A stretch of DNA of 51,850 bases from Desulfurococcales archaeon (GCA_027002995.1 JALWZB010000093.1:1-51850), one strand, 5' to 3'. Shown: positions 17,206 to 25,780, numbered from the stretch's first letter. The notes: generated by a model from the letters alone, not told the origin. Numbers and translations: made by a program.

Positions 17206-17852
17206 GGCACTGACAACCCGACCTAAAGCACCGTCTGAGGGGATAAAAAAGATTACCTGCATAACCTTAACTGCCACGGTCTACTTTTGTTTATTCATAA
17301 CTTTGGTGGTTCATTAACGTATCTAAAAGGAATTGCTTTTTCAGCAACAGTAAAAAGTAAGAAAAAGTAGTGATTTTAATTCCAAGGGACTCATCTAAAT
17401 TCATAATGACGCAGGAAACACACCTTCGGGACAGCAATTACATCTATGCTTTGTTTATTGTGTATTAACGTGCCAGCACTAGAGGAGGTATGTCGCGAGC
17501 TTACTAAGTGCTGTTTCTCAGGTTCTTGTAAGAAAAAGGTAATGGTACTGAGAGCAACAAAGAGGTTTTAAGAGGTACTCGTTCCGAAGGAGTCTTGGGG
17601 GTAATGGGTTTTCATACTCACGTACTGGGCCTTAGGGATACTGACAAGACGAACCCTGCAGAGTATGCAGTGCTGAGGGTAAGGTCTCTGTGGTATAGCC
17701 ATACCTTGAATATATGCTAAAAAGATGTCCTTCATTAGAAACAATCATGAATAATGTTAATGAATTTTACTAAGTTGTATAAAACCCTAACTGACCAGAA
17801 GCTTTACCATGAGTTTTGGGGTGATCAGTGTCTGGTGCCCTAATCATCCCTA
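17206..17852. other. Gene-poor stretch with short broken reading frames
   Basis: About 650 nt without an intact gene. The right and left parts are AT-rich with no obvious structure. The middle holds overlapping short plus-strand frames described as a possible pseudogene at 17406-17720. I saw no inverted or direct repeat, tRNA-like element or C/D boxes here. Confidence 0.6.
17406..17720 (+). pseudogene. Possible frameshifted gene relic, family unknown
   Basis: Three consecutive short frames look protein-like rather than random. ATG 17406 gives about 20 residues (THLRDSNYIYALFIVY). A +1-shifted frame from 17446 gives PALEEVCRELTKCCFSGSC then KKKVMVLRATKRF and a stop. The same frame continues EVLVPKESWG after that stop. 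A further shifted frame from ATG 17604 gives GFHTHVLGLRDTDKTNPAEY then AVLRVRSLWYSH. Read together they suggest one decayed protein of roughly 100 residues. I do not recognise the family, and independent tiny ORFs are possible. Confidence 0.35.
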
Positions 17853-18143
17853 CTAGTTTTTGTGGTCAAGGTCATATGTAATACCTTTCATCATATTCTC
17901 CGTGTATTCTCTCCTTGCTAGGACTCTTCCCCATTCCCTATACCTTGTAATTACTATAAACGTCCTACTTATTCTCTCATGTTCCATACATTCCGTCTCG
18001 ACCACATCGCCATTATCTAGCACTGCAATTATCCTGAATAAATTGTCCTCTCCGCAACTCTCGAGCTTAGCTGAGGTTACGAACCCGTTTAATGCTAATC
18101 CCTCGAGGCGGAGTACTTCCACGCGTTCGCGCAGTGAACTCAC
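17853..18143 (-). CDS. Hypothetical protein, 96 residues
   Basis: Not recognised. The sequence is a soluble, mixed alpha/beta small protein with a hydrophilic C-terminus (TYDLDHKN) and three Cys residues not arranged as a zinc ribbon. It has a strand-rich middle (FRIIAVLDNGDVVETECMEHERISRTFIVITRY). GTG 18143 lies about 26 nt from the centre of the symmetric promoter at 18158-18180, so the mRNA is probably leaderless. It is divergent from the DHPS-like gene. Strong promoter placement supports it as a real gene. Confidence 0.65.
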   Translation of the reverse strand: MSSLRERVEVLRLEGLALNGFVTSAKLESCGEDNLFRIIAVLDNGDVVETECMEHERISRTFIVITRYREWGRVLARREYTENMMKGITYDLDHKN

Positions 18144-18157
18144 CGTAGAGGTGTTTC

Positions 18158-18180
18158 GCGCGAAAATTTATATTTCGCGC
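18158..18180. promoter_or_regulatory. Perfectly symmetric BRE-TATA-BRE bidirectional promoter
   Basis: A 7-nt TATA core ATTTATA is flanked by perfect 8-bp inverted repeats GCGCGAAA and TTTCGCGC. GCGAAA resembles the TFB recognition element that normally sits only upstream of the TATA box; here it is present on both sides. The centre is about 27 nt from GTG 18143 (minus) and 31 nt from GTG 18200 (plus), so both genes could be transcribed leaderless from one element. The left arm also extends into the palindrome TTTCGCGCGAAA. Confidence 0.7.
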
Positions 18181-18199
18181 TGCCCGCATCACTCTATGA

Positions 18200-19780
18200 G
18201 TGATCGCTACGAGGATCGTCCTAGTAACTACGACATCAGCGAAAGAATTAGTGGAGAGTGTGGCTAAGGAGCTATTAAGTAGCTACAGTGACCTAGAGTT
18301 AGAGATTATCGTGTCTTCGGCATCAGTCGCGTCTCTCGCATCAACTGAAAGTATCTTAAGCGACTTGCTAAAGCATAAGGAACGGGTAACGAACGCTGAC
18401 CTAGTGATACTGCCGGGCATGATAAGGGGTTCGGCAAAGAAGCTGGAGAAGGTTCTGGGAGTACCTGTTGTTAAAGGTCCTAAATATGTGGGTGATTTAC
18501 CGGAAATGATAGCCCTGCTGAGGGAGGGCATGTGTTTTAGTACGGATATACCGGCAGATGATGTAATCACGATGGACAGTAGGAGACGCCTAGATCGCTT
18601 GTTTAGAAAACTGGAGAAAGTAGAGCCTTATTTCAGGGTTAGGAGCGTATCATTTACCCTGAGACCTCCACCCCTAAACTTATTCTATGAGTTATGCCCT
18701 ACGGCATTCTCTAACTGCGGGTTACAGAGGTTCAAGAACTTCAGAACACTAGTTGCAGGTCTAGCAAAGCTTGGGTACGGCGGCGTAATTGTTGGATGTG
18801 ATGTTGAAGAGAATTGCTATGACGATCTACGAACGAAGTTACTGGAAATAAGGAGGCTCGGGCTACTTGCAGGGATAGACGTATTTGACCTTAGCAAAGT
18901 ACCTAGAGAGGTGTTCGAACTAACGGACATCATACTGAACGTTACTGCTGAAGACATAGATATTATTGCACGTCACGCCCAAAAAGACACTGCTCTTGTG
19001 CTTGTTCCTGAGAAAACGAGCTCGCTGGCTGAAGCAATGAACTCCATAAAGAGGGCGGTTAAGCTTGCTGAGAGCGCAGGTTTCAGAAAATTAATAATAG
19101 ACCCTATACTAAAACCACCAATGCTTGGCTTAGCTCAGAGCTTAGCATTTTTAAAGGAAGCAATATCGTCGATAAGGTATCCATTCCTAGCAGGGCCATG
19201 TAATGTTTATGAGTTAATGGATGCAGATAGTCCAGGTGTAATAGCGCTTTTAACGGCGTTAATGTTTGAAGTCGGGGTCAGTAACCTGTTGATCACCGAA
19301 GCAAGCCGCAAGGCTTGCGGAGCGGCAGAAGAGGCTGCGTACGCTAGAATGATGATCTACGAGGCATTCATGAGGAAGTCACCGCCTAAGGACACAGCAT
19401 ACAACCTCCTAATTCTTAAAGATAAACGGAAGAGAGAGATACGACACAGTGCTGAGGAAGCCGTAACTAGGAAGAGAGTGGTGGAGGGGATAGTCCCTCC
19501 AAGGATGGAGAGGACTTACATTAAGTTATATGTTAACCGAGAAACGCAAAAAATAGTTGTTGATGTGCATCATGACAGAAAAATAACGAGGTATGAGGGA
19601 AAAGACCCTCTCAGTCTAGGACGCGTCATAGTACGTGAATCAGGCCTGAGTGCTGAACATGCAATGTACCTAGGCTTTGAGCTAAGTAAAGCATATTTGG
19701 CTATCAAAACAGCTAAGGACTACGTGCAGGATGACGAGTTATTCATATGGTCAGGTTATCTGGGTAGTGAGAAAGATTAA
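18200..19780 (+). CDS. Dihydropteroate synthase-like protein (TIGR00284 type)
   Basis: A 526-residue archaeal protein with a DHPS-like TIM barrel in its second half. The first about 150 residues form an alpha/beta domain (TRIVLVTTTSAKELVESVAKEL; VILPGMIRG; VPVVKGPKYVGDLP). The barrel part includes GYGGVIVGCDVEEN, TDIILNVTAEDIDI, FRKLIIDPILKPP and YPFLAGPCNVYELMDADSPG. The C-terminal tail is a basic SPPKDTAYNLLILKDKRKREIRHSAEEAV region. The family is linked to archaeal pterin metabolism, but the reaction is not established. The GTG start is leaderless from the symmetric promoter. Confidence 0.85.
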   Translation: MIATRIVLVTTTSAKELVESVAKELLSSYSDLELEIIVSSASVASLASTESILSDLLKHKERVTNADLVILPGMIRGSAKKLEKVLGVPVVKGPKYVGDLPEMIALLREGMCFSTDIPADDVITMDSRRRLDRLFRKLEKVEPYFRVRSVSFTLRPPPLNLFYELCPTAFSNCGLQRFKNFRTLVAGLAKLGYGGVIVGCDVEENCYDDLRTKLLEIRRLGLLAGIDVFDLSKVPREVFELTDIILNVTAEDIDIIARHAQKDTALVLVPEKTSSLAEAMNSIKRAVKLAESAGFRKLIIDPILKPPMLGLAQSLAFLKEAISSIRYPFLAGPCNVYELMDADSPGVIALLTALMFEVGVSNLLITEASRKACGAAEEAAYARMMIYEAFMRKSPPKDTAYNLLILKDKRKREIRHSAEEAVTRKRVVEGIVPPRMERTYIKLYVNRETQKIVVDVHHDRKITRYEGKDPLSLGRVIVRESGLSAEHAMYLGFELSKAYLAIKTAKDYVQDDELFIWSGYLGSEKD

Positions 19781-19928
19781 AAAGAATAATTTTCAGAGAG
19801 CGTCAAGTACTGAGGCTCACAGACTTATCTGTAGGCTCTACGTATCTCATCCATAGATTAAGTGATACTTGCTGTCACACTGTATTTTTAAACCTCATTT
19901 TCACAATCATGTAATGTAGTCTTAATAA

Positions 19929-20177
19929 ATGGCATGCGTAAACACTTACTCGGTGGATGTTATGTCTATCATGAGAAGAACGGCAACAGCAAGGAAAGTA
20001 ATAGGTAAAAAAGTTGTAAAGGGGAAAGTGTATACATACGAATACTTCACGTTACCATTAAATCTGTATCTACCTAAAAACATGGTAGAGAAATGGGGTA
20101 CCGAGTTCATTGTCGAACGCGATGAGGATCGCGGCATCATAACTATTAAGGCAAAGAAGGCTCTCGAAGGAGCTTAG
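19929..20177 (+). CDS. Small AbrB/SpoVT-like protein
   Basis: 82 residues. The second half, YFTLPLNLYLPKNMVEKWGTEFIVERDEDRGIITIKAKK, resembles the swapped-hairpin AbrB DNA-binding fold seen in archaeal antitoxins and regulators. The N-terminus is basic (RRTATARKVIGKKVVKGK). No toxin-like gene is adjacent, so a stand-alone regulator is more likely than an antitoxin. A TATTTTTAAA box at about 19882-19891 fits a short leader to ATG 19929. Confidence 0.6.
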   Translation: MACVNTYSVDVMSIMRRTATARKVIGKKVVKGKVYTYEYFTLPLNLYLPKNMVEKWGTEFIVERDEDRGIITIKAKKALEGA

Positions 20178-20260
20178 CCTCCTAGCAAGCCTAAGGTGTC
20201 CTGTGAAGGTTCGGTGTTAAAAACTATTTTTGACCTTTGGTAGAAAAGGTAGCTTAGCCT

Positions 20261-20662
20261 ATGAGGGTTGGTCAAGTGAAGTGGCGCAGTGTTCCTTGCG
20301 TAGTATTTGATGGTGTGTTACTACGTACATGCGATTCCAACAAAAACATCGTAAAGGAATTGATACTGGCTCTAATACAACTTATACCTATAGGTAATGT
20401 AACGACATATTCCAGTATTGCTTGCCTACTTAATATTCACCCTAGGATTGTCGCGCTAGCGCTAAAGAAAAACAAAAGACCAATAGCATATCCCTGCCAT
20501 AGAGTTATAAGATCTGATGGATACATAGGTGGCTACACGCTCTCAGGTAGACGCGCAGACAGCGTCAAGGAGAAACTCCTTACCCTTGAAGGGGTACCGA
20601 TAATCAATGGGCGTGTGTCTCCTAATAGAATTATAGATCTTACTAAACTGTTATTAACGTAA
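20261..20662 (+). CDS. ogt: Methylated-DNA-protein cysteine methyltransferase (Ogt/MGMT)
   Basis: Suicidal repair enzyme that removes alkyl groups from O6-alkylguanine. The active-site motif PCHRVI is present at about residues 86-91, preceded by the helix-turn-helix IPIGNVTTYSSIACLL with its finger residues. It is followed by GYIGGYTLSGRRADSVKEKLLTLEGV. The Cys is retained, so it is not an ATL-type inactive homologue. At 133 residues the N-terminal domain is short compared with Sulfolobus Ogt (about 150). Confidence 0.9.
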   Translation: MRVGQVKWRSVPCVVFDGVLLRTCDSNKNIVKELILALIQLIPIGNVTTYSSIACLLNIHPRIVALALKKNKRPIAYPCHRVIRSDGYIGGYTLSGRRADSVKEKLLTLEGVPIINGRVSPNRIIDLTKLLLT

Positions 20663-20679
20663 GGACAAATGACAGGTTT

Positions 20680-21012
20680 TTAATGTGATTTCTCTTTATC
20701 TATATTATAGTCCTTTAGTATGCTCCATAGGCTCATCCTTAATGCGTTATAGTCTTTCTCCATGTTCCCAAAGAACGAATCTTGTCGCAAAATTTCCCTT
20801 CCTTCAAGGAACAGGGACACTGAGGGTTCACATCCTTTAATATGTAGTACAGCGAAGCTTACGTACTTCCTGAAAGCAATCTCTAACCTATTGAGTATCT
20901 GTAACATTTGCTTACCTGAGTCTGTGTCTAGATCCACTAAGGCAAGAAATACTGTCCTCCTAGAGTACACCTCCTTCTTAGCATCATTAACGCTTCTAAG
21001 CATTAACGGCAA
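20680..21012 (-). CDS. Hypothetical protein, 110 residues
   Basis: Not recognised. Alternating strands and helices (RTVFLALVDLDTDSGKQMLQILNRLEIAF; VSFAVLHIKGCEPSVSLFLEGREILRQDSFFG) give a faint thioredoxin-fold impression, but there is no CxxC. The start is TTG 21012 with GAGGG six nucleotides upstream; ATG 21003 is the alternative. It begins two nucleotides from the stop of the upstream zinc-ribbon protein gene, so the pair is an operon. Confidence 0.6.
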   Translation of the reverse strand: MPLMLRSVNDAKKEVYSRRTVFLALVDLDTDSGKQMLQILNRLEIAFRKYVSFAVLHIKGCEPSVSLFLEGREILRQDSFFGNMEKDYNALRMSLWSILKDYNIDKEKSH

Positions 21013-21014
21013 CT

Positions 21015-21806
21015 CTATCCCTCACATTTTTCCCTCAATTCCGACCTTATTATGTTCTTCAAGTTCTGAGGCATGTAAACCTCAACGTCAACAGGTAATC
21101 TCTCTTGAGTTGGCGGTTTAACTTCATTATCATTATAGAGAATAATATCATGCTTTAATAAAGTCCTTAACTCTGCGCAATCAAGTTCTTGGATTAGCTC
21201 CATGAACTTCACTCGGAACTCTTTACTCTCAATAATGTCCTTCTCACTAACTAAAGCACCGCATACCAAGCATGTTAGGTCCGGCATTAGTGAATTAAAG
21301 CCGCAGCAGGGACACTGCGGTGGCAGAACCCCGTACTTCTTCTTAAGCCAAGAGTTTCTCCACTTGACACGCAGTATGTCAAGTAAGTCGTTCCTCCTTA
21401 ATTTTCTTAAGAACCTGTAGATGCGTGGTATTACACTCAATGCGGTATTTACGTCTATATTGAAAGCTATGAACTCTAGTTGTTCTGGCGTTAATTCGTT
21501 CAACATGAATGCTAGCCTAGCAGCTATTACTTCATTGATCTTGTCGCGGGCCCGCAAGTATCTTTTAGCTATGACTTTCACGTTGCTGTATGACGTAAGT
21601 GAGCCGTATAGCTCGATTAGGATGTCTGAGAGTAACTCTTTATATTGTTCTTTAGTTAACCCTAGGATATCCAGGCCTGTCAAGCTTACGAAATCCATTA
21701 TGTACTTATCTATCCAGGCGTCTATGTTTACTTCTCGCTTCTTCCTCTTGGTTTTCCTTGTCTTAGCCTGGGTCTCTTTCCTCTCCTTCTTTTTCTTCCT
21801 TGCCAT
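21015..21806 (-). CDS. Conserved hypothetical protein with internal zinc ribbon
   Basis: 263 residues, not assigned. The first 25 are a very basic Lys/Arg tail (MARKKKKERKETQAKTRKTK). Residues 30-160 are helical. A zinc ribbon CPCCGFNSLMPDLTCLVCG follows at about 165-185, and the C-terminus is acidic. The combination of a basic tail and a zinc ribbon suggests nucleic-acid binding, which is an inference only. It is co-transcribed with the 110-residue protein downstream and lies about 50 nt from the GTPase gene upstream. Confidence 0.65.
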   Translation of the reverse strand: MARKKKKERKETQAKTRKTKRKKREVNIDAWIDKYIMDFVSLTGLDILGLTKEQYKELLSDILIELYGSLTSYSNVKVIAKRYLRARDKINEVIAARLAFMLNELTPEQLEFIAFNIDVNTALSVIPRIYRFLRKLRRNDLLDILRVKWRNSWLKKKYGVLPPQCPCCGFNSLMPDLTCLVCGALVSEKDIIESKEFRVKFMELIQELDCAELRTLLKHDIILYNDNEVKPPTQERLPVDVEVYMPQNLKNIIRSELREKCEG

Positions 21807-21857
21807 GAGTTTAGGCCTCGCTTCAAATACATAGCAACTGGTGACCTTACTTGAACC

Positions 21858-23054
21858 TTATATACCTTTGATTTTAGTCCTTATTTCTATGACGTCACCA
21901 TCCTTCAGTACGTGATCTAGACCTACACGCTCACCTGGATAATTAGCAGAGGGTCCCCAGATCCTGGCATACTTGAAGTACCTTAGGAACTCTTCCCGTA
22001 TGCGTTTCACGGCATCCTCTACAGTAGCTCCTGCCTTAAGTATCATTGGCTCAGATGAAGGTTTAGAGGAATTAGGTTCCTTGGTGTAAATCCTGATTAT
22101 TCCGACGATATCAAAGATTATCCTGGGTATTGTGTTTAGTCCCTCCCCTTTCATTGCTGAGGTGATCGCCGTAGGTACATTAGGTAAGGCTTTGCTTATT
22201 AGTGCCTCCACCCTCTTTGCGTAATCGTGGGTCACGAGGTCCTTCTTCGTGAGTACTATCAATGAGGGCTTGAACGTAACTCTTTCGTAAATAGCTTTCT
22301 CAACATCGTCTAGGGTCACGTGACCGTAGATCTTCACTATAGCGTTATATATCTTGTAGCTCTCCAGTAGCTTCCTGACATCGTCGGCTGTGCAGCCTTC
22401 TAGCCTTCCATAACTGATGACCTTTATCCCATGGGCAGCCTTGGTCCTTTCTATCCTGACCCTACCCCTAGGCTTGATTATGTATATTCCTGCTTCAGAG
22501 AGCTCCCTACAGAGTACCTTAAGTTGCTTCAACGGTTTGTTAGATAGATCTACGACAAGCATTATGGCGTCTGCGTTACGTGCCAATCCAAGGACTCTGG
22601 ATCCCCACCAAATCGCTCCTCGCGAAGCGCCCTCAACGATCGCTGGTGCCTCCACTAGCTGGAACTGTATGTCCTCAAACTTCAGCATCCCAGGCACCGG
22701 GAACTTAGTTGTGAAGGGTACCTCGCTTACATCCGGTTTAGCATTTGTCAATGCGGAGAGCAAGGCACTCTTACCGGAATTAGGTAGCCCCAGCATTACT
22801 ACCTGAGCAGCCCCCTCTTTCTCTATGAAGAAGCTCGGTGCTCCCGTGCCTGCTCTCCTAGCCTTACGCTCCTCGATCTCCTCTCTTAATTCAGCGATCT
22901 TTCTTCTAACCCAGGACCTCAGGTTCTCTGTGCCCTTGTGTTTCGGTATGGCTGATAAGTACTCCTCCAAAGCCCTTAGCTTCTCCTCGGGTGTCCTAGC
23001 CTCTAGGTACTTAACCCACTTTGCCCTAGCTTCAGCCGGCAAGTTAGTCGGCAC
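21858..23054 (-). CDS. DRG-type GTPase with TGS domain
   Basis: OBG/DRG superfamily GTPase, likely ribosome-associated. An N-terminal helical region (about 1-75) precedes the G domain. That has G1 LGLPNSGKSALLSALTNAKPDVSEVPFTT, G3 as VEAPAIVEG (unusual compared with DxPG), and G4 LTKKD. A C-terminal TGS domain (about 325-398) contains AGATVEDAVKRIREEFLRYFKYARIWG. At 398 residues it is typical of archaeal DRG proteins. The Asp of the G3 motif is replaced by Glu-Ala, which may slow hydrolysis. Confidence 0.87.
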   Translation of the reverse strand: MPTNLPAEARAKWVKYLEARTPEEKLRALEEYLSAIPKHKGTENLRSWVRRKIAELREEIEERKARRAGTGAPSFFIEKEGAAQVVMLGLPNSGKSALLSALTNAKPDVSEVPFTTKFPVPGMLKFEDIQFQLVEAPAIVEGASRGAIWWGSRVLGLARNADAIMLVVDLSNKPLKQLKVLCRELSEAGIYIIKPRGRVRIERTKAAHGIKVISYGRLEGCTADDVRKLLESYKIYNAIVKIYGHVTLDDVEKAIYERVTFKPSLIVLTKKDLVTHDYAKRVEALISKALPNVPTAITSAMKGEGLNTIPRIIFDIVGIIRIYTKEPNSSKPSSEPMILKAGATVEDAVKRIREEFLRYFKYARIWGPSANYPGERVGLDHVLKDGDVIEIRTKIKGI

Positions 23055-23112
23055 GTCAGCACCCTAAGATTTCTTTTTTGCCTCTACACCTTTTAATAAT
23101 GATTTAATAACC

Positions 23113-23820
23113 TCACGATGTTCCGCCCTTGGATTCCTCGAACCATTTGCCTAGTCCCTGGTCCTGCTTTTTCTCAGTAACCGTTATACCGAATCTCTTT
23201 AATGTGCTCCAGGATCGCCTAATGATTGAGGGCACTACTGTTGAAGAATCAATTAGGTGTTTCTCGAGCCACTCTATGGTTCTAGGGTCAGCTGGGTAAC
23301 CGCTTCCAAAGTCACCGTACATCTCCTTGAGTTTCGACACGTGAAGATCCCTGAGAAACTTAGCCACTATTGACGCAGCACTGACAACAACGTACTTCCT
23401 ATCGGCCTTAGGTTCCAGTACAAATGGTATCTTACTTATCCCTCCCTTGAGTATGGCGAGGGCTTTCCTACCTGTCACGGCGTCAACGTAGATTTTCTTA
23501 ATTTGTAGCCCTATGCGTAGAATATTATTCACTAAATCAATTACGGCCTTAGCATATAACACGTTAATGTTCGTCTTATCGATAACTGATGGAGGAAACC
23601 GCTTAACTATAACTGCTTCGGCATACCTCAGGACGATTGCCACGAGTCTAGACCTCGCACTTGGAGTAAGTTCTTTACTATCCCTGATGCCAAGTTCACG
23701 GAGTCTCTGAAGCATGCTGGGATTAATAGCGACCCCAGCAACAAACATATCCCCTATAACGGGACCTCGCCCAGCCTCATCTATCCCCAGAACTACGATT
23801 CCTGAACTTTCTTCTCTCAC
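23113..23820 (-). CDS. rnhB: Ribonuclease HII
   Basis: Removes RNA primers and single ribonucleotides from DNA. The catalytic DEDD set begins with GIDEAGRGPVIGDMFVAGV and RDSKELTPSAR; YVDAVTG and later conserved residues YGDFGSGYPADPRT are present. The ORF-track start (23856) would overlap the upstream gene by 40 nt. GTG 23820 gives a GTGA 4-nt overlap with the upstream stop and a 235-residue enzyme starting MREESSGIVVLGIDEAG, so it is preferred. Third gene of the DUF354-TIM barrel-rnhB operon. Confidence 0.94.
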   Translation of the reverse strand: MREESSGIVVLGIDEAGRGPVIGDMFVAGVAINPSMLQRLRELGIRDSKELTPSARSRLVAIVLRYAEAVIVKRFPPSVIDKTNINVLYAKAVIDLVNNILRIGLQIKKIYVDAVTGRKALAILKGGISKIPFVLEPKADRKYVVVSAASIVAKFLRDLHVSKLKEMYGDFGSGYPADPRTIEWLEKHLIDSSTVVPSIIRRSWSTLKRFGITVTEKKQDQGLGKWFEESKGGTS

Positions 23821-24662
23821 TTTGGGTCGCCTCCTCTCACATAACTTACTACCCACCTCAGTTCACGTATGTTAATATCTCTCCCCATAATGTCCTTGAA
23901 TATTTCCAACACACCCACTCTCGCGTGAGGAACGTGTGACCGTATTGCCTGCATTAATTCCCTAAGGAATTCCTCGGAAGGAATAACGTGAGTCAGGACG
24001 GCGTAGGGTCCTGGTACGTGAACACCATGGATGTGCACCACCTTAGTGCGTTCCAACATTATTGGGGGTAAATCATTAACTATGGTTAAGGGGTTATGGA
24101 GTACTTTCCATCGCTTAACCCTACGCTCAATTATGTGTGGAATGTCGAGGCACACACCTATTTTTCCAGGGTCAGCACGCATGAGTAAGTGAGGCAGATG
24201 CTCCTCGTTAGAGCAACACCGGTCAATTACAGTCTCAATAAGTAGTGGTATTCCTAACTCATCAGAAAGCTGCGAGAGGGTCTCTAGTGATTTGCTCGCA
24301 GCCTCAAGACAGAGCTGGTCTTTAGGGCCGCACCAAGACTGGTTAGTGGATAAATGCACGACGAAGTAGAGAGGGTCCAATTTGCTGGTCACGGACGTTA
24401 CTACACCTGATATTATTCTCTCTGACAACCTCCTAATTTCTGGAATGGGGGAAGCTAGGAACACCTCTCTCCACGGTAAGTGTAAACCTACTTCCAGCCC
24501 CTCCCTATGTATAGCGTCAATGAATACGTTGGGTATCTCCTGAGTAAAGAGTAGGGGATAGTCTATGCTTAATTCTATGCCGTCTGCATTGATCCTTGTT
24601 AAGCTCTCCATGAAACTATGATTCATTATGTTCCGGTACCAGCAATTAATGAAAACCTTCAT
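23817..24662 (-). CDS. Xylose-isomerase-like TIM barrel protein
   Basis: 281 residues of the sugar phosphate isomerase/AP endonuclease family 2 superfamily. Strand ends carry typical metal-ligand patterns: GIELSIDYP, EVGLHLPW, FVVHLS, LLIETVIDRC, IGVCLDIPH and VVHIHGVH. The last includes two His and suggests a divalent metal site. The substrate cannot be told; endonuclease IV and sugar isomerase activities are both possible in this superfamily. It overlaps both neighbours by 4 nt, so it is tightly linked to DUF354 and rnhB. Confidence 0.75.
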   Translation of the reverse strand: MKVFINCWYRNIMNHSFMESLTRINADGIELSIDYPLLFTQEIPNVFIDAIHREGLEVGLHLPWREVFLASPIPEIRRLSERIISGVVTSVTSKLDPLYFVVHLSTNQSWCGPKDQLCLEAASKSLETLSQLSDELGIPLLIETVIDRCCSNEEHLPHLLMRADPGKIGVCLDIPHIIERRVKRWKVLHNPLTIVNDLPPIMLERTKVVHIHGVHVPGPYAVLTHVIPSEEFLRELMQAIRSHVPHARVGVLEIFKDIMGRDINIRELRWVVSYVRGGDPK

Positions 24663-25732
24663 TTGGTATACCCTGTAATCTCCATTATGGTCTGTAGAAG
24701 CTTCTTCATAGGATCTTCGAAGTCTTTAGTTAGCTTGCTTACTATATCCTCATATGGGGGCTTAGGGCTCTTTGCATACTTATCTATTATTTCAAGCACC
24801 TCATCGTTAGTGGTAACGTTAAATAACGGGTACCCCTTAGACTGCACGTACTCATTTATTGCTAGTCTTCCAGGGTAGTATGTTAAGCCGGGGGTTAGGA
24901 GTAACGCGGCTTCCCTAGCTATGGACGCACCGCCCGTTATGACGGCAGCTGCGTAATACGTAAGGCTCACACCATCGTATCCTCCCTGAATAATCCTAGG
25001 TCTTACTCCCAAGGAATCTAGCTCCCTAATTAACTTGAGATGGCTACGGTACCTGGGAAGTAATACAACAACGTACCCTTCCCTCTTCAACGTCAGCGCT
25101 AATTCGACGACATCTACTCCCACCTTGAGTCCTCGATAATATGTTGCTTTCTCCTCGTGGGGTCTTAGAACGACATACTTTCCGGGATCAAGGCCCAGGG
25201 ACTTAATGTAACTCATGCTTGGTCTGCTGCGAAGGATCCAAAAGAGCTCATCAACGGCCTCATACTGAATTAGCTTGGCATCACCGCGAAACATGTATTT
25301 CCTTACGTTACCCGGATCTATGGCTCTAGAGCACAGAATGACTGACGCCAGCGGTAATGATAAGCGGCTCGGTACCTCTGCGTGGGGGGAGTCCGTTATA
25401 CCTACGTATGGGATTCCTACACCGTAGGCAAGCCGAGCAGCTGAGGGATTAGGGTACGCTACTAATACAGCAGGGCGTTTCTCTTTCACAACAGGTATGA
25501 GCTTCGATATCCGCTCAGCATCTGCTAGAACCTTATCATAAGGATCTCCCTCGGAGTACCTCCCCACAACGACGGGGTTTATTCCTAAACGCTTTAGTGA
25601 GCCTACGGTGTATTCGTATTCCCTACAAGTAACTAGTGTACTAAATCCTGCCTTCTCTAACTCCCTAGCTATGAATCCGAGCAAAGTGCCTTGCTTTGAG
25701 GTCAGTGCATCTAACCACACGACGGTACCCAA
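24659..25732 (-). CDS. DUF354 family, glycosyltransferase-like (GT-B fold)
   Basis: 357 residues of archaeal DUF354. Two Rossmann-like halves are seen. The N-terminal half has WLDALTSKQGTLLGFIARELEKAGFSTLVTCREYEYT, PAVLVAYPNPSAARLAYGVGIPYVGITDSPH and ILCSRAID. The C-terminal half has YVVLRPHEEKATYY, VVLLPRYRSH and ITGGASIAREAALLLTPGLTYYP, resembling the nucleotide-sugar binding region of GT-B enzymes. The reaction is unknown. The start is TTG 25732, divergent from the phosphohexomutase gene, which hints at sugar metabolism. Confidence 0.75.
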   Translation of the reverse strand: MGTVVWLDALTSKQGTLLGFIARELEKAGFSTLVTCREYEYTVGSLKRLGINPVVVGRYSEGDPYDKVLADAERISKLIPVVKEKRPAVLVAYPNPSAARLAYGVGIPYVGITDSPHAEVPSRLSLPLASVILCSRAIDPGNVRKYMFRGDAKLIQYEAVDELFWILRSRPSMSYIKSLGLDPGKYVVLRPHEEKATYYRGLKVGVDVVELALTLKREGYVVVLLPRYRSHLKLIRELDSLGVRPRIIQGGYDGVSLTYYAAAVITGGASIAREAALLLTPGLTYYPGRLAINEYVQSKGYPLFNVTTNDEVLEIIDKYAKSPKPPYEDIVSKLTKDFEDPMKKLLQTIMEITGYTK

Positions 25733-25764
25733 ATCCCATGCCCTAAAGGAAATGCCGTGAAACA

Positions 25765-25780
25765 GTTTTTAGTTTATGAT
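25765..25780. promoter_or_regulatory. AT-rich box between DUF354 and phosphohexomutase genes
   Basis: CAGTTTTTAGTTTATG is the only AT-rich run between these divergent genes. Its centre predicts starts near 25746 (minus) and 25800 (plus), consistent with TTG 25732 and ATG 25805. It is less symmetric than other shared boxes in this window. Confidence 0.35.

Noticed and set aside
17206-17405. Promoter-proximal RNA gene in the gene-poor stretch
   Set aside because: AT-rich without guide boxes, conserved stems or tRNA-like features.
19929-20177. AbrB-like protein as an antitoxin of a toxin-antitoxin pair
   Set aside because: No PIN-domain or other toxin-like gene is adjacent; the neighbours are the DHPS-like and alkyltransferase genes.
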